Source of the DNA: an uncultured Verrucomicrobiales bacterium
GTDB lineage: Bacteria; Verrucomicrobiota; Verrucomicrobiia; Verrucomicrobiales; Akkermansiaceae
Direction: 5' to 3'
NCBI GenBank assembly: GCA_937930235.1
Contig: CALGLJ010000098.1
Coordinates: 1-57,155, forward strand
DNA: 57,155 nt
The notes beneath the pieces are model-generated. The model was not told where the DNA came from and made no database searches. It was given only the letters and a program-made list of their open reading frames with translations. Shown here piece by piece: positions 17,019 through 24,457 of the stretch (the stretch's first letter is position 1; the number at the start of each line of letters is the position of its first letter). The position numbers and the translations under genes were made by a program.

Positions 17019-18035
17019 TTAACCCATCGGGTAGAGAATTTCTTGAGAGACTTGATCGATCTTTTCCATGATTTCAGGCGCGAGCGTGAGGTCAGCAGCG
17101 GCGAGAATGGGAGGAAGTTGATCGGGTGAAGAGGCTCCAATGATAGTGGAGGCGACAAAATCATGCTGTTTACTCCAAGCTGTAGCCAAGGTGAGCACAT
17201 GAAGACCTGCTTCATCTGCAATCTCCATAAACCGAGCGGTGGAGGCGATGGATTTTTCATTCACAAAGCGCGTGGCCATGGTTTTTTGGCGTGGACCTCC
17301 CGTTTTGAGGTACTCTGAAAAACGAGCATCATCAGGAATCTCTTTATTATATTTCCCGCTCAAAACCCCTCCGGCGAGAGGACTATAGGGAAGGAGAGAA
17401 ACATTTTCCCGGCGAAGACATTCGGCGAGTTCATCTTCATCGCGCCTGTTATTCAGGGAAAAATTATTCTGCACCGTGTCAATTCTCGTGAGATCATGCA
17501 GCTCACTGGCGGCGAGAAATTTCATGACGCCGTAGGGATTATCATTGGAAAGACCAATGGCACGCACTTTGCCCTCGCGCACGAAATCATCAAGCACTTC
17601 GAGGGTATCAGTCACCCGCATCCCGTGATCAGGCCAATGGATCTGATAGAGATCAATGTAGTCGGTCTTGAGACGACGCAGTGAACCTTCGAGAGCACGA
17701 CGCAGATGCACTCGATCCAGGGCCGCTTTCCCATGACGAATCGGAGGGTTAAACCAACCATGGGCTGCCCCGGCGATTTTACTTGCGATGATGAGAGATT
17801 CACGCGGTTTTGTACTGAGATACTCCCCTACCCATTCCTCGGTGAGTCCGGCCAACTCGGCAGAAGGAGGCACGGGATAGACCTCTGCCGTGTCAAAGAA
17901 ATCAATGCCAGCCTCGATGGCGGCATCCATAATTTCGAACGATTCTTTTTTATCTGCCTGCGTTCCAAAAGTCATCGTGCCGAGGCAAATTTCGCTCACG
18001 ACGATTCCAGAGGTTCCAAGTCTTCGCTGCTGCAT
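17019..18035 (-). CDS. Aldo/keto reductase (Tas-like)
   Basis: The protein has 338 residues of the NADPH-dependent (beta/alpha)8 aldo/keto reductase family, closest in look to E. coli Tas. MQQRRLGTSGIVVSEICLGTMTFG is the N-terminus, and FFDTAEVYPVPP carries the catalytic Asp and Tyr. IIASKIAGAA supplies the Lys, and DYIDLYQIHWPDH the His. The PVPP sequence after the Tyr is the Tas hallmark. The cofactor-binding end is TIIGASSPDQL. It probably reduces carbonyl compounds; the substrate is unknown. It has its own transcription unit. Upstream lies the inverted-repeat element at 18103-18270. Confidence 0.9.
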   Translation of the reverse strand: MQQRRLGTSGIVVSEICLGTMTFGTQADKKESFEIMDAAIEAGIDFFDTAEVYPVPPSAELAGLTEEWVGEYLSTKPRESLIIASKIAGAAHGWFNPPIRHGKAALDRVHLRRALEGSLRRLKTDYIDLYQIHWPDHGMRVTDTLEVLDDFVREGKVRAIGLSNDNPYGVMKFLAASELHDLTRIDTVQNNFSLNNRRDEDELAECLRRENVSLLPYSPLAGGVLSGKYNKEIPDDARFSEYLKTGGPRQKTMATRFVNEKSIASTARFMEIADEAGLHVLTLATAWSKQHDFVASTIIGASSPDQLPPILAAADLTLAPEIMEKIDQVSQEILYPMG

Positions 18036-18102
18036 ATCGCCAGATTGAAGAGGAACGATGGGAGGAGCAAGCTCGGAGATATGAGAAGCATCTCTTCATC
18101 TG

Positions 18103-18270
18103 CCTAGTGCTCCGAAAACCTTAAACTGACGAATATCTCCTTGTGTATTTTCGCGATCGCCGCGTCGTCATCCTTTCTAAGAATCCCGATTCACTGAAAG
18201 ACTTCCTCCTTGCGATCCCAAAAATCTCCAGCGGATCTATCCACCAGTTTAAGCTTTTCGGAGCACTAGG
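18103..18270. mobile_element. MITE-like element with 26-bp terminal inverted repeats
   Basis: A 168-bp segment is bounded by 26-bp inverted repeats (18103-18128 and 18245-18270) that differ at one base. Each end reads CTAG followed by TGCTCCGAAAA inward, so the outer CTAG could be a 4-bp target duplication. IS5-type elements duplicate YTAR sites of this kind. The interior has no transposase. One frame is open for about 49 codons (EYLLVYFRDRRVVILSKNP...) with no start codon, which could be a remnant. It lies in the gap between the aldo/keto reductase start and the ApbE stop. No second copy is seen in this window. Confidence 0.55.
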
Positions 18271-18304
18271 GTGAAAAAGAGAAAAATTTACCAAATTCCC
18301 AAAG

Positions 18305-19186
18305 TCACAAATCCCAGCTTCGAACTACTGCCCCAGGATAAGAAGGAGGCACCTCGCCTCCTAGGGCGACAATGGTAGCCAGCGCATCCGCCAGCCACGC
18401 CGTCTCCGCTTCCACCGCAACGATTCGCCGGGAAGGAGGGCTATCGCCAGAAAAAGGATCGATGAGGTGATTCTCCTTCGAGATAGTGGTGAGACGTTGA
18501 CCTGAACCACTCGACACGGCGAGGGCGCGATCAAGCATCAATGACTCCTGCGTTCCTTGTATTTCGACTGGAAAAGGACGCTGACCGATCACGCGATATT
18601 CTCCAAAATTCACAAGCGCCGAGCTGACACGGGGCTTTAAAAAATCATGCACCGCATCCGTGATGTAACCTTGCGCAATTCCATTGAGCGAAAGCTCGCC
18701 CCCCGGTGGCAGAGTCACGCTTTGTCGGGTGATTTGCACTTGTGAAAAATCGACAAGACTCCGGCGTTTCTTTTTCTCTGCAGAAGTCGGGTCACGCCCC
18801 TCGGCCAACTCCGCCTTCAGCCACTCCAGATATGAGTGCACGGACGGGTCAAAGAGTCCCTGCGATTTTTGATGAAGTTCCTTTGCCAGTTGAAGAGCCT
18901 TAAACAAATCTTGCGAAGGAGCCGTCAGTTTCCCATCTCGATTCAAACGGCGCAATTCAGAGTTCTCATCCCAGAGGGAAAAAATTGCCTCCTTCTTTCG
19001 GGCTAAAGCATGCGCTTCTTCTCCAAGAGCCTTTGCATCTGCAGTTAATAGTTCTCGGAAGCGAATGGAAACCTCAATACCAAATAAAATCCCTCGCCAC
19101 AATACCTCTTCCCTTCCCTCTGCCCGGCATCCACTGAAACTCGTGAACCCGCCGATGAGAGAAAGAGCATGTCGCCGCTTCATCAT
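18305..19186 (-). CDS. apbE: FAD:protein FMN transferase (ApbE family)
   Basis: ApbE proteins split FAD and attach FMN covalently to a Thr or Ser of target flavoproteins outside the cytoplasm. The 293-residue sequence has a short N-terminal export signal (LIGGFTSFSGC). It also has SLWDENSELRRLN, GLFDPSVHSYLEWL, LSLNGIAQGYITDAV and NHLIDPFSG, which match the flavin-binding and Mg-binding blocks of the family. It overlaps the PepSY gene by 4 bp and is the last gene of a four-gene operon. An FMN-binding protein with a flavinylation motif is encoded in the same operon and is the obvious substrate. Confidence 0.9.
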   Translation of the reverse strand: MMKRRHALSLIGGFTSFSGCRAEGREEVLWRGILFGIEVSIRFRELLTADAKALGEEAHALARKKEAIFSLWDENSELRRLNRDGKLTAPSQDLFKALQLAKELHQKSQGLFDPSVHSYLEWLKAELAEGRDPTSAEKKKRRSLVDFSQVQITRQSVTLPPGGELSLNGIAQGYITDAVHDFLKPRVSSALVNFGEYRVIGQRPFPVEIQGTQESLMLDRALAVSSGSGQRLTTISKENHLIDPFSGDSPPSRRIVAVEAETAWLADALATIVALGGEVPPSYPGAVVRSWDL

Positions 19187-20013
19187 TTCTCATTGAGTTG
19201 AGTTCGATTCCGCCCATTCGCACCCTCTCGTCGTTTCGGAAAAAGGCGGAGCCCTAAAATCGTCAAAACCACAATTCCTAAAGCTGCAAAATCATTCAGC
19301 AAACGACCGAACGAACCAAATAATTTACCAGAATGAGCATCCAGTAACACGCGCGACAGCGGCATAAATCCCATATCCTTGAGACGATTGAGAAGCTGCT
19401 TTTTCTCATCTTCCGGCAGAGGTCCGAGTGGCAAACTCGAGACAGACTTGGGTGTGCTATTCACCTTCTCAAACTGGAGTAAATCTCTCCCAAAGCGCCA
19501 CCAACTTTGAGTCGTCTTCACAAGGAGAGCCCCATCTTGATCAGTTGCCAGACCCGCTATCGGTAAGGGCGGGAGAGAAATCTCATCGTGCTCCAGAATG
19601 ACTTCATCCGCCCCTCCGATCACGAGCAGGCGCTCATCAGATGCGATCACGAGCTGATGACCCACCGGCACTGCGCCCACCAGCTCTCCCTGCATATCCA
19701 ATCTTTCACCATCTAACAAAATCATCCCGTCCCACTGGGCCACCAGGCGCTCCCCTACTCGCATCCCCACCGGCTCGCCCTCGGGCAGCTGATGATAGTG
19801 CCGCAGGACCCAAGTTGCCGTCACGCGATGCTGATCCAGCCCAAGTGCATCCGAATGATTCAGCGCCACCCCACTGATCGCGAGCCAGAGCAGAGGAACG
19901 GTCACGAAAAGCCCCAGCCACCGATGCCAAGCGCGTGCAAGTTTGCGCTTTCTCGGCACGGACAATTTCTGGCTGTTGCGAGGTCGCTTTTTCGTATCGG
20001 AAGGCTCACTCAT
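19183..20013 (-). CDS. PepSY-type transmembrane protein
   Basis: The protein has 276 residues. An N-terminal cytoplasmic basic stretch leads to a membrane helix (HRWLGLFVTVPLLWLAISGVALNHS, residues about 30-52) with the His-Arg-W pattern of PepSY-associated TM proteins. A periplasmic domain of about 180 residues with beta-propeller-like phrases (LVIASDERLLVIGGADEVIL) follows. Next comes LLDAHSGKLFGSFGRLLNDFAALGI and a second helix (ALGIVVLTILGLRLF), then a basic tail. Such proteins are found with ferric or flavin reductases and siderophore uptake genes and may relay electrons across the inner membrane. It overlaps apbE by 4 bp and the FMN-binding gene by 4 bp. Confidence 0.8.
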   Translation of the reverse strand: MSEPSDTKKRPRNSQKLSVPRKRKLARAWHRWLGLFVTVPLLWLAISGVALNHSDALGLDQHRVTATWVLRHYHQLPEGEPVGMRVGERLVAQWDGMILLDGERLDMQGELVGAVPVGHQLVIASDERLLVIGGADEVILEHDEISLPPLPIAGLATDQDGALLVKTTQSWWRFGRDLLQFEKVNSTPKSVSSLPLGPLPEDEKKQLLNRLKDMGFMPLSRVLLDAHSGKLFGSFGRLLNDFAALGIVVLTILGLRLFPKRREGANGRNRTQLNEK

Positions 20014-20582
20014 TTCTGGCTTTCCAGATAGAGTGCCAGACGAGCGAGCTTGGTCAATGCTCTCACGGACAAAGTCGCTCCTGCAATATTCCGGGGCTGC
20101 TTCGAAAGGCCTCCCTTTGACTTTAAGGTAGCTCCCCGAAACTGCTTAGTGAAAGGAACTCGAGCGACTTCCCAGCCGTGCGACTCCCGGTAAACCAACA
20201 CCTTCACCGAATCAATTTTGCCATTTTTTACTGCAAATCCGGTTGTGATATACTCCGTCTTTCCGATTTCTTCTAAAATAAAAACCGTCTTTCCTTTCTT
20301 CTGCCAATAGCGAATTGCGCTCGATTTATAGCGCTTCCCCAAGATGGCTCGGACGCTCTTCTGCTGAGCTCGAGAGAGCTGGATCACCTGAGTCGCAGGG
20401 ATCTCCCCCAGACTCGAACGAACAAAATCGGATGGCTTTTGATACACTCTCGGCGCACCAAAAGCGCTTCCCCCAAAGAGGAGAAACGCCATCAAGGTAC
20501 CACAGCTCAGAAACCTAGAAGCTGTAGCCCATCCCAAAGTTGAAGGTCTCAACCTTTTCTTTTCCTTTTTCATCTTCAACAT
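20010..20582 (-). CDS. Exported FMN-binding domain protein, predicted ApbE substrate
   Basis: The protein has 190 residues. A basic N-terminus and hydrophobic segment (LSCGTLMAFLLFGGSAFG) suggest export. The mature part has TEYITTGFAVKNGKIDSVKVLVYRE and ends with NIAGATLSVRAL, the FMN-binding domain signature. Thr170 in the AGATLS motif fits the site where ApbE attaches FMN (compare SGAT in NqrC and RnfG). It should therefore carry covalent FMN in the periplasm. The reading frame overlaps the end of the porin gene by 68 bp if the first Met is used; the internal Met at 20492 would give a very short signal. It overlaps the PepSY gene by 4 bp. Confidence 0.82.
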   Translation of the reverse strand: MLKMKKEKKRLRPSTLGWATASRFLSCGTLMAFLLFGGSAFGAPRVYQKPSDFVRSSLGEIPATQVIQLSRAQQKSVRAILGKRYKSSAIRYWQKKGKTVFILEEIGKTEYITTGFAVKNGKIDSVKVLVYRESHGWEVARVPFTKQFRGATLKSKGGLSKQPRNIAGATLSVRALTKLARLALYLESQK

Positions 20583-21774
20583 TAAAGTCCGCTTTCAAGA
20601 CCACATTCGAGGTCGGCCAGTAATTGACCCCCGCGCTGAACTCATCAACCTCTTTGAGAATCCCGCCTTCACCAAATTGGGAAGAGCTATAACGCCCGAA
20701 TATGCCCACCTTTTGGTCTCCTCCTAAACTCCAAGTATAGGAAGGCTCGACAAAATATCCATACTGCTCGTCCGTGTTATTTGCGCGAAAGGCATCACCG
20801 GAGATATCCCAACGCGCTGCCAATGCACGCAGACCGAAGCCCCCGTTTTGGTAAATCGCCGTCGCCCCGACCAAAATCGCGGAATCATCCCCGCCCAAAC
20901 CAGCCGAAATGTCATTCTGATACTGCGCAAAGCCAGATAACTGAAGACCATTAATTCCAGCATAACGCACCCGAGCCGTCACCGCTACATCCGGATCATC
21001 AAACTGAGCCACCTTTTGACGCCCACTCCGGATATCACCATTCGCGGGATCCACCTGTAGTCCAGAATGAATCGCAACATCTACCCCTAGGCCATTATCA
21101 AAATTTTTCGTTCCGCCTACACCAGCTTCCCACCAAGTCGAGGGAATGATATCCGCTTCGATATTATTACGCTCCACTCCGAAGAATGTTTCCGGCTCGT
21201 GAACCTCATTCAAAATCCCCACGGGGACCAAAAACTGACCCACTCGTGCGCTATACCCATTTTCCAAATCAAACTCAATGTACGCCTGCTCTAACTCAAT
21301 CTCTCCATTCTGCTTCTCTCCCGCCACCGAGTGCTCCAGTTCTAATTCAGAAAACAGCTTCACTTTATCATTAAAGCGATGATTCAAAAAAAGCACCCAA
21401 CGGTGGAAATCAACCTGACGTCGATCTCCCGTATTCAGGTGCAGTTCCCCATACCCACCGAGGGATGTCCTTTCCCACCATCCTCCAGCTCCTCCCGCAA
21501 GAGATTCATTAAGAAAACCAGCATCAATATCATCAGCCGTAGCGAATCCTGTCGTCTTCGGTTGGCTCGCAGGCTGAGGCATCGCAATTGCATTTGATGC
21601 ATTCGAACGAGGTGCAGGAGTCGCTTTCTCCAGCGGACCGTATTTCTTCTCATACGCAGAAACTTTACTCTCCAACTTATTCAGGCGAGCCGCCAGTTCT
21701 TCTAAAGTGACGCCGGAAGCACTTCCTGCAAATACCGTAAAAACGAGCGCCGATAAGGAATGTTTAATTGTCAT
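20515..21774 (-). CDS. Outer-membrane porin with N-terminal coiled coil
   Basis: The protein has 419 residues with a signal peptide (MTIKHSLSALVFTVFAGSASG), then a short coiled coil (LEELAARLNKLESKVSAYEKKYG). A Pro/Ala linker and a beta-barrel ending in an aromatic Phe (FNFGMGYSF) follow. Alternating strands such as YGELHLN, HRWVLFLNHRFNDKVKLFSELELEHS and GYSARVGQFLVPVGILNE resemble phosphate-selective or OprO/P-like porins. The preceding coiled coil may bind peptidoglycan. A Fur-like palindrome lies 14 bp before its start. As the first gene of the porin/FMN-binding/PepSY/ApbE operon it probably admits a substrate, perhaps an iron or metal complex. Confidence 0.8.
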   Translation of the reverse strand: MTIKHSLSALVFTVFAGSASGVTLEELAARLNKLESKVSAYEKKYGPLEKATPAPRSNASNAIAMPQPASQPKTTGFATADDIDAGFLNESLAGGAGGWWERTSLGGYGELHLNTGDRRQVDFHRWVLFLNHRFNDKVKLFSELELEHSVAGEKQNGEIELEQAYIEFDLENGYSARVGQFLVPVGILNEVHEPETFFGVERNNIEADIIPSTWWEAGVGGTKNFDNGLGVDVAIHSGLQVDPANGDIRSGRQKVAQFDDPDVAVTARVRYAGINGLQLSGFAQYQNDISAGLGGDDSAILVGATAIYQNGGFGLRALAARWDISGDAFRANNTDEQYGYFVEPSYTWSLGGDQKVGIFGRYSSSQFGEGGILKEVDEFSAGVNYWPTSNVVLKADFNVEDEKGKEKVETFNFGMGYSF

Positions 21775-21788
21775 GCCGACACCTTCTA

Positions 21789-21805
21789 TTGAGACTGAGT
21801 CTCAA
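21789..21805. promoter_or_regulatory. Fur-like operator in front of the porin operon
   Basis: TTGAGACTGAGTCTCAA is a perfect 17-bp palindrome with a single central base. It is close to the TGAGAATnATTCTCA arrangement of Fur boxes. It lies 14 bp upstream of the porin start, where repressor binding would block transcription or initiation. Iron regulation is inferred from the motif only. Confidence 0.6.
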
Positions 21806-21835
21806 CATCAAGAGGAATTTAAAAATTTTTATTTC

Positions 21836-22522
21836 TTACTCCCCCAGAGCGTTCTCAATCTGAGCTTCTACCTCTGCCCGGTATTCTCCATCGGAAATGC
21901 GCGAGGCCCAAAGCTTGGCCTCATCAGGTTTGGCCCACTTAATCACATGCGCATAGAGTTCAATCGCCTGATCTAGAACCGGAGAAGATTCCTGCCGAGA
22001 AAGCCAATTCGACACCGCTCGGATATCCTCAACGGCCCATTGAGAAATCAATTCCGGCACTAATTGCTCTTTGATCTCAGAGAGATCCGTCTCAATGAGC
22101 CAATTCAAACTATCCTGCGGATCTGCTAAAAAGCGTGCCACTACAAATTCCTCTACCCGCTCAATCTCATCAAGACTCCAGATCTCTCTCCCCTTATCCA
22201 AGGCTTCCGCAAGCGTTAACTCACTGGTGATCGCTTCAATGAGATCGACCGAGAGACTCTCCGCCAACTCCTCATCATCAATTTTCTTCCATGCCTGAAT
22301 TTTATCATCAAGCGAGAGATCTTCATTTCTGAAATCTTTTAAAAACGAACTTTCTCGTACCTCTTCGTTTTCCGTATGAGCAACTGCTTCTAATTGTCTT
22401 TCAGTTTGCTCTACGTGGAGATGAGGCGTTTCCGCATCGTTCGATACATAAATGATTCCTTGCACCACCAGAATGATCACCATCGTCACTCGAAACAGCA
22501 CTCGTTTAGACCTCATCATCAA
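21836..22522 (-). CDS. Membrane-anchored acidic helical protein of unknown function
   Basis: The protein has 228 residues with an N-terminal membrane anchor (VLFRVTMVIILVVQGIIYVS), then a strongly acidic, helix-rich periplasmic part. Repeating units of about 30 residues have a conserved Trp and Ala (DPQDSLNWLIETD, EDIRAVSNWLSRQE, DEAKLWASRISDGE). They look like helical repeats of a kind common in Verrucomicrobia. No enzymatic motif is visible. It overlaps the upstream gene by 4 bp (ATGA), so the two are translationally coupled and probably work together. Confidence 0.65.
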   Translation of the reverse strand: MMMRSKRVLFRVTMVIILVVQGIIYVSNDAETPHLHVEQTERQLEAVAHTENEEVRESSFLKDFRNEDLSLDDKIQAWKKIDDEELAESLSVDLIEAITSELTLAEALDKGREIWSLDEIERVEEFVVARFLADPQDSLNWLIETDLSEIKEQLVPELISQWAVEDIRAVSNWLSRQESSPVLDQAIELYAHVIKWAKPDEAKLWASRISDGEYRAEVEAQIENALGE

Positions 22523-23277
22523 TTTTTCCCAATGATTGATATTCCACCCTCCGCTGATGCATCTTCAGCCATCAGCCCGTACTTGAGATCACGGTAAACA
22601 GAAGCCCGCTCATCCGGAGATAAGCCACGTGCATTCATAAATGATGTCACCTCCTTGCCACGATCTGCGTAAATGAGTCCTTTAGAAAATTCACGGAGGA
22701 GATGACGAGATTCACTCTTCCCAGCTCCATGGTCTTGAAATTGATCCCACACCATTTGCCAATCCTTCCCCGATTTTAAGAGCGCATGACTCAAACGGCT
22801 CAAGGCAATCATGCGAGCATCCTTCTCCGCATCCGAAAAAAGCTTCCAAGCGTGAGCCGGATCCGTCGTCGCCACTCCCGCGAGCAGTCCAGCCAAGAGA
22901 GGACTGCGTCGCCATTTCTCAAATACCCCTGTCTGCTGCAGAGTTCCGCGGTCAATCTCATCTTGAAACCAAGCAAGCGCCGCATCGGGCTCTACCTGAG
23001 CCCACCCCTCGATAAAATCGGTCGCGAGCTCAATCTCATCATGCTCGATCAAACGATTTAAACTGACCACTGGAGATGCAGAAATAAGATTAGAAGAAGA
23101 TGCTTCTGGAGCGCCACTCCGCGCTCCGCTTCGCCCCTGATCTAGAGAAACCGGCGCTCTCGCATCAGAAGACCGCACCTTGGAAGACATCGCTCGGGAA
23201 GAGTAGATATTTCCCCAAAACGCAAATCCTACAGACAGAACAAGCGCTCCATCGATCAGATTCCTTCTAATTTTCAT
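22519..23277 (-). CDS. Membrane-anchored helical-repeat protein of unknown function
   Basis: The track start at 23301 adds eight residues. I prefer 23277, which gives MKIRRNLIDGALVLSVGFAFWGNIYSS, a basic end followed by a membrane helix. The periplasmic part contains the same Trp/Ala repeats as its partner (EPDAALAWFQDEID, TDPAHAWKLFSDAE), about 252 residues in all. The function is unknown. It is the first gene of a two-gene operon and overlaps the second gene by 4 bp. It is separated from the upstream tRNA-His by a strong terminator. Confidence 0.65.
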   Translation of the reverse strand: MKIRRNLIDGALVLSVGFAFWGNIYSSRAMSSKVRSSDARAPVSLDQGRSGARSGAPEASSSNLISASPVVSLNRLIEHDEIELATDFIEGWAQVEPDAALAWFQDEIDRGTLQQTGVFEKWRRSPLLAGLLAGVATTDPAHAWKLFSDAEKDARMIALSRLSHALLKSGKDWQMVWDQFQDHGAGKSESRHLLREFSKGLIYADRGKEVTSFMNARGLSPDERASVYRDLKYGLMAEDASAEGGISIIGKN

Positions 23278-23398
23278 ACTCTTAGGAGTATAAAACAACA
23301 TGACTCATTCCCTCCGCTTCCTATTTTTTTATTCCCAAAAGATCGGCTAAAAATACCGCGACCGATCTCAAAGACACAGTCACCCCGGGAACGCGAAA

Positions 23399-23438
23399 TA
23401 AAAAAGGGTTGGGGATTTCGAAAAATCCTCCAACCCTT
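23399..23438 (-). terminator. Intrinsic terminator after tRNA-His
   Basis: On the minus strand AAGGGTTGGAGGATTT pairs with AAATCCCCAACCCTT with one bulged base, followed by a T-rich run. It directly follows the tRNA 3' end and insulates the two-gene operon downstream. Confidence 0.85.
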
Positions 23439-23445
23439 AAAAAGA

Positions 23446-23522
23446 TGGGGCGACCGACGGGGCTTGAACCCGCGACAACCGGAATCACAATCCGGGGCTC
23501 TACCAACTGAGCTACGGCCACC
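23446..23522 (-). tRNA. tRNA-His (GTG)
   Basis: A full cloverleaf is readable on the minus strand. The acceptor stem is GTGGCCG with CGGTCGC, the D-loop GCTCAGTTGGTAGAGC, the anticodon stem-loop CCGGA-TTGTGAT-TCCGG with anticodon GTG, and the T arm GCGGG-TTCAAGC-CCCGT. The CCA end is encoded. A G precedes position 1 opposite C73, matching the G-1 identity element peculiar to tRNA-His. Confidence 0.96.
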
Positions 23523-23704
23523 AACTGATGCGCGGAGAATTATCTCTGCGCCGGAAGATTTTCAAGAGAAAAAATACTCCAAAATATTGTCCTTTGCCCG
23601 GAGTGAACTCGCAGGTTCAAAAAACAGACTCGAAGATGGGGATTAGCCTTGTGACCCTCTCCTCCTCGGCCTAGTCTTCGACAACCGTTGAAGGAGGCTT
23701 ATTT

Positions 23705-24457
23705 ATCAGCGAAAAAACAAAAATCGTTGGCATTATTCCGGCCCGTTGGGCCTCTTCCCGCTTCCCCGGAAAGCCCCTCCATCCCCTCTTGGGAAAGCCT
23801 CTTCTGCAACACGTTTTTGAACGAGCCCAACAGTGTCGAGAGCTGGATGAACTCGTGATTGCGACTGATGACTCACGCATCGCAGACCTTGGGAAACAGA
23901 TTGGGGCTCAGGTAGTGATCACGCATCCAGATCATCCCTCTGGCACGGACCGCATCGCGGAGGCGGCGAAAGAATGCGGAGACGCCACCCATGTCCTCAA
24001 TATTCAAGGAGATGAACCCTTACTCGATCCATCCCTCGTCGACGCCCTAGCCCAGACCCTACGAGCAGATGATCAACTTCCGATGATAACCGTGGGCAGT
24101 TTGCTCACTGATGAAGAGCAAATTGCAGATCCAAATATCGTCAAACTTGTCCTCAATCGACAAGGGAACGCGCTTTATTTCTCCCGCTCCCCGATTCCCT
24201 ACCGACGAGAAGATGTCCCCACGCTCCCAACCTATCGTCATTTAGGTCTCTATGGATATCGCATTGATTTCCTCCATCATTTCGTCTCTCTTCCACCATC
24301 TTCGTTAGAACGAACTGAGGGTTTAGAACAACTCAGAGCACTCGAGGACGGCGCAACCATCCGCGTGCTCCTGACCGAGCATGATGCCATCGGTCTCGAT
24401 ACTCCTGATCAAATCCCTCTCATCGAATCTCTTCTCTCATCTTCAACGCACACATGA
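23705..24457 (+). CDS. kdsB: 3-deoxy-manno-octulosonate cytidylyltransferase, apparent AUC start
   Basis: KdsB activates KDO with CTP for lipopolysaccharide core synthesis. The track ORF begins at TTG 23789, but that removes the essential nucleotide-binding loop. In the same frame upstream the sequence reads [20 protein letters not shown], the family N-terminus. No ATG, GTG or TTG exists between the in-frame TAG at 23672 and that motif. A strong AAGGAGG at 23691-23697 is followed after 7 nt by ATC at 23705, giving a 250-residue protein, the normal length. Other blocks are [21 protein letters not shown] and RHLGLYGYR. It overlaps pyrG by 4 bp. The start codon is inferred. Confidence 0.88.
   Translation: MSEKTKIVGIIPARWASSRFPGKPLHPLLGKPLLQHVFERAQQCRELDELVIATDDSRIADLGKQIGAQVVITHPDHPSGTDRIAEAAKECGDATHVLNIQGDEPLLDPSLVDALAQTLRADDQLPMITVGSLLTDEEQIADPNIVKLVLNRQGNALYFSRSPIPYRREDVPTLPTYRHLGLYGYRIDFLHHFVSLPPSSLERTEGLEQLRALEDGATIRVLLTEHDAIGLDTPDQIPLIESLLSSSTHT

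Noticed and set aside
23321-23524. 67-codon minus-strand ORF over the tRNA
   Set aside because: It lies across tRNA-His and its terminator.
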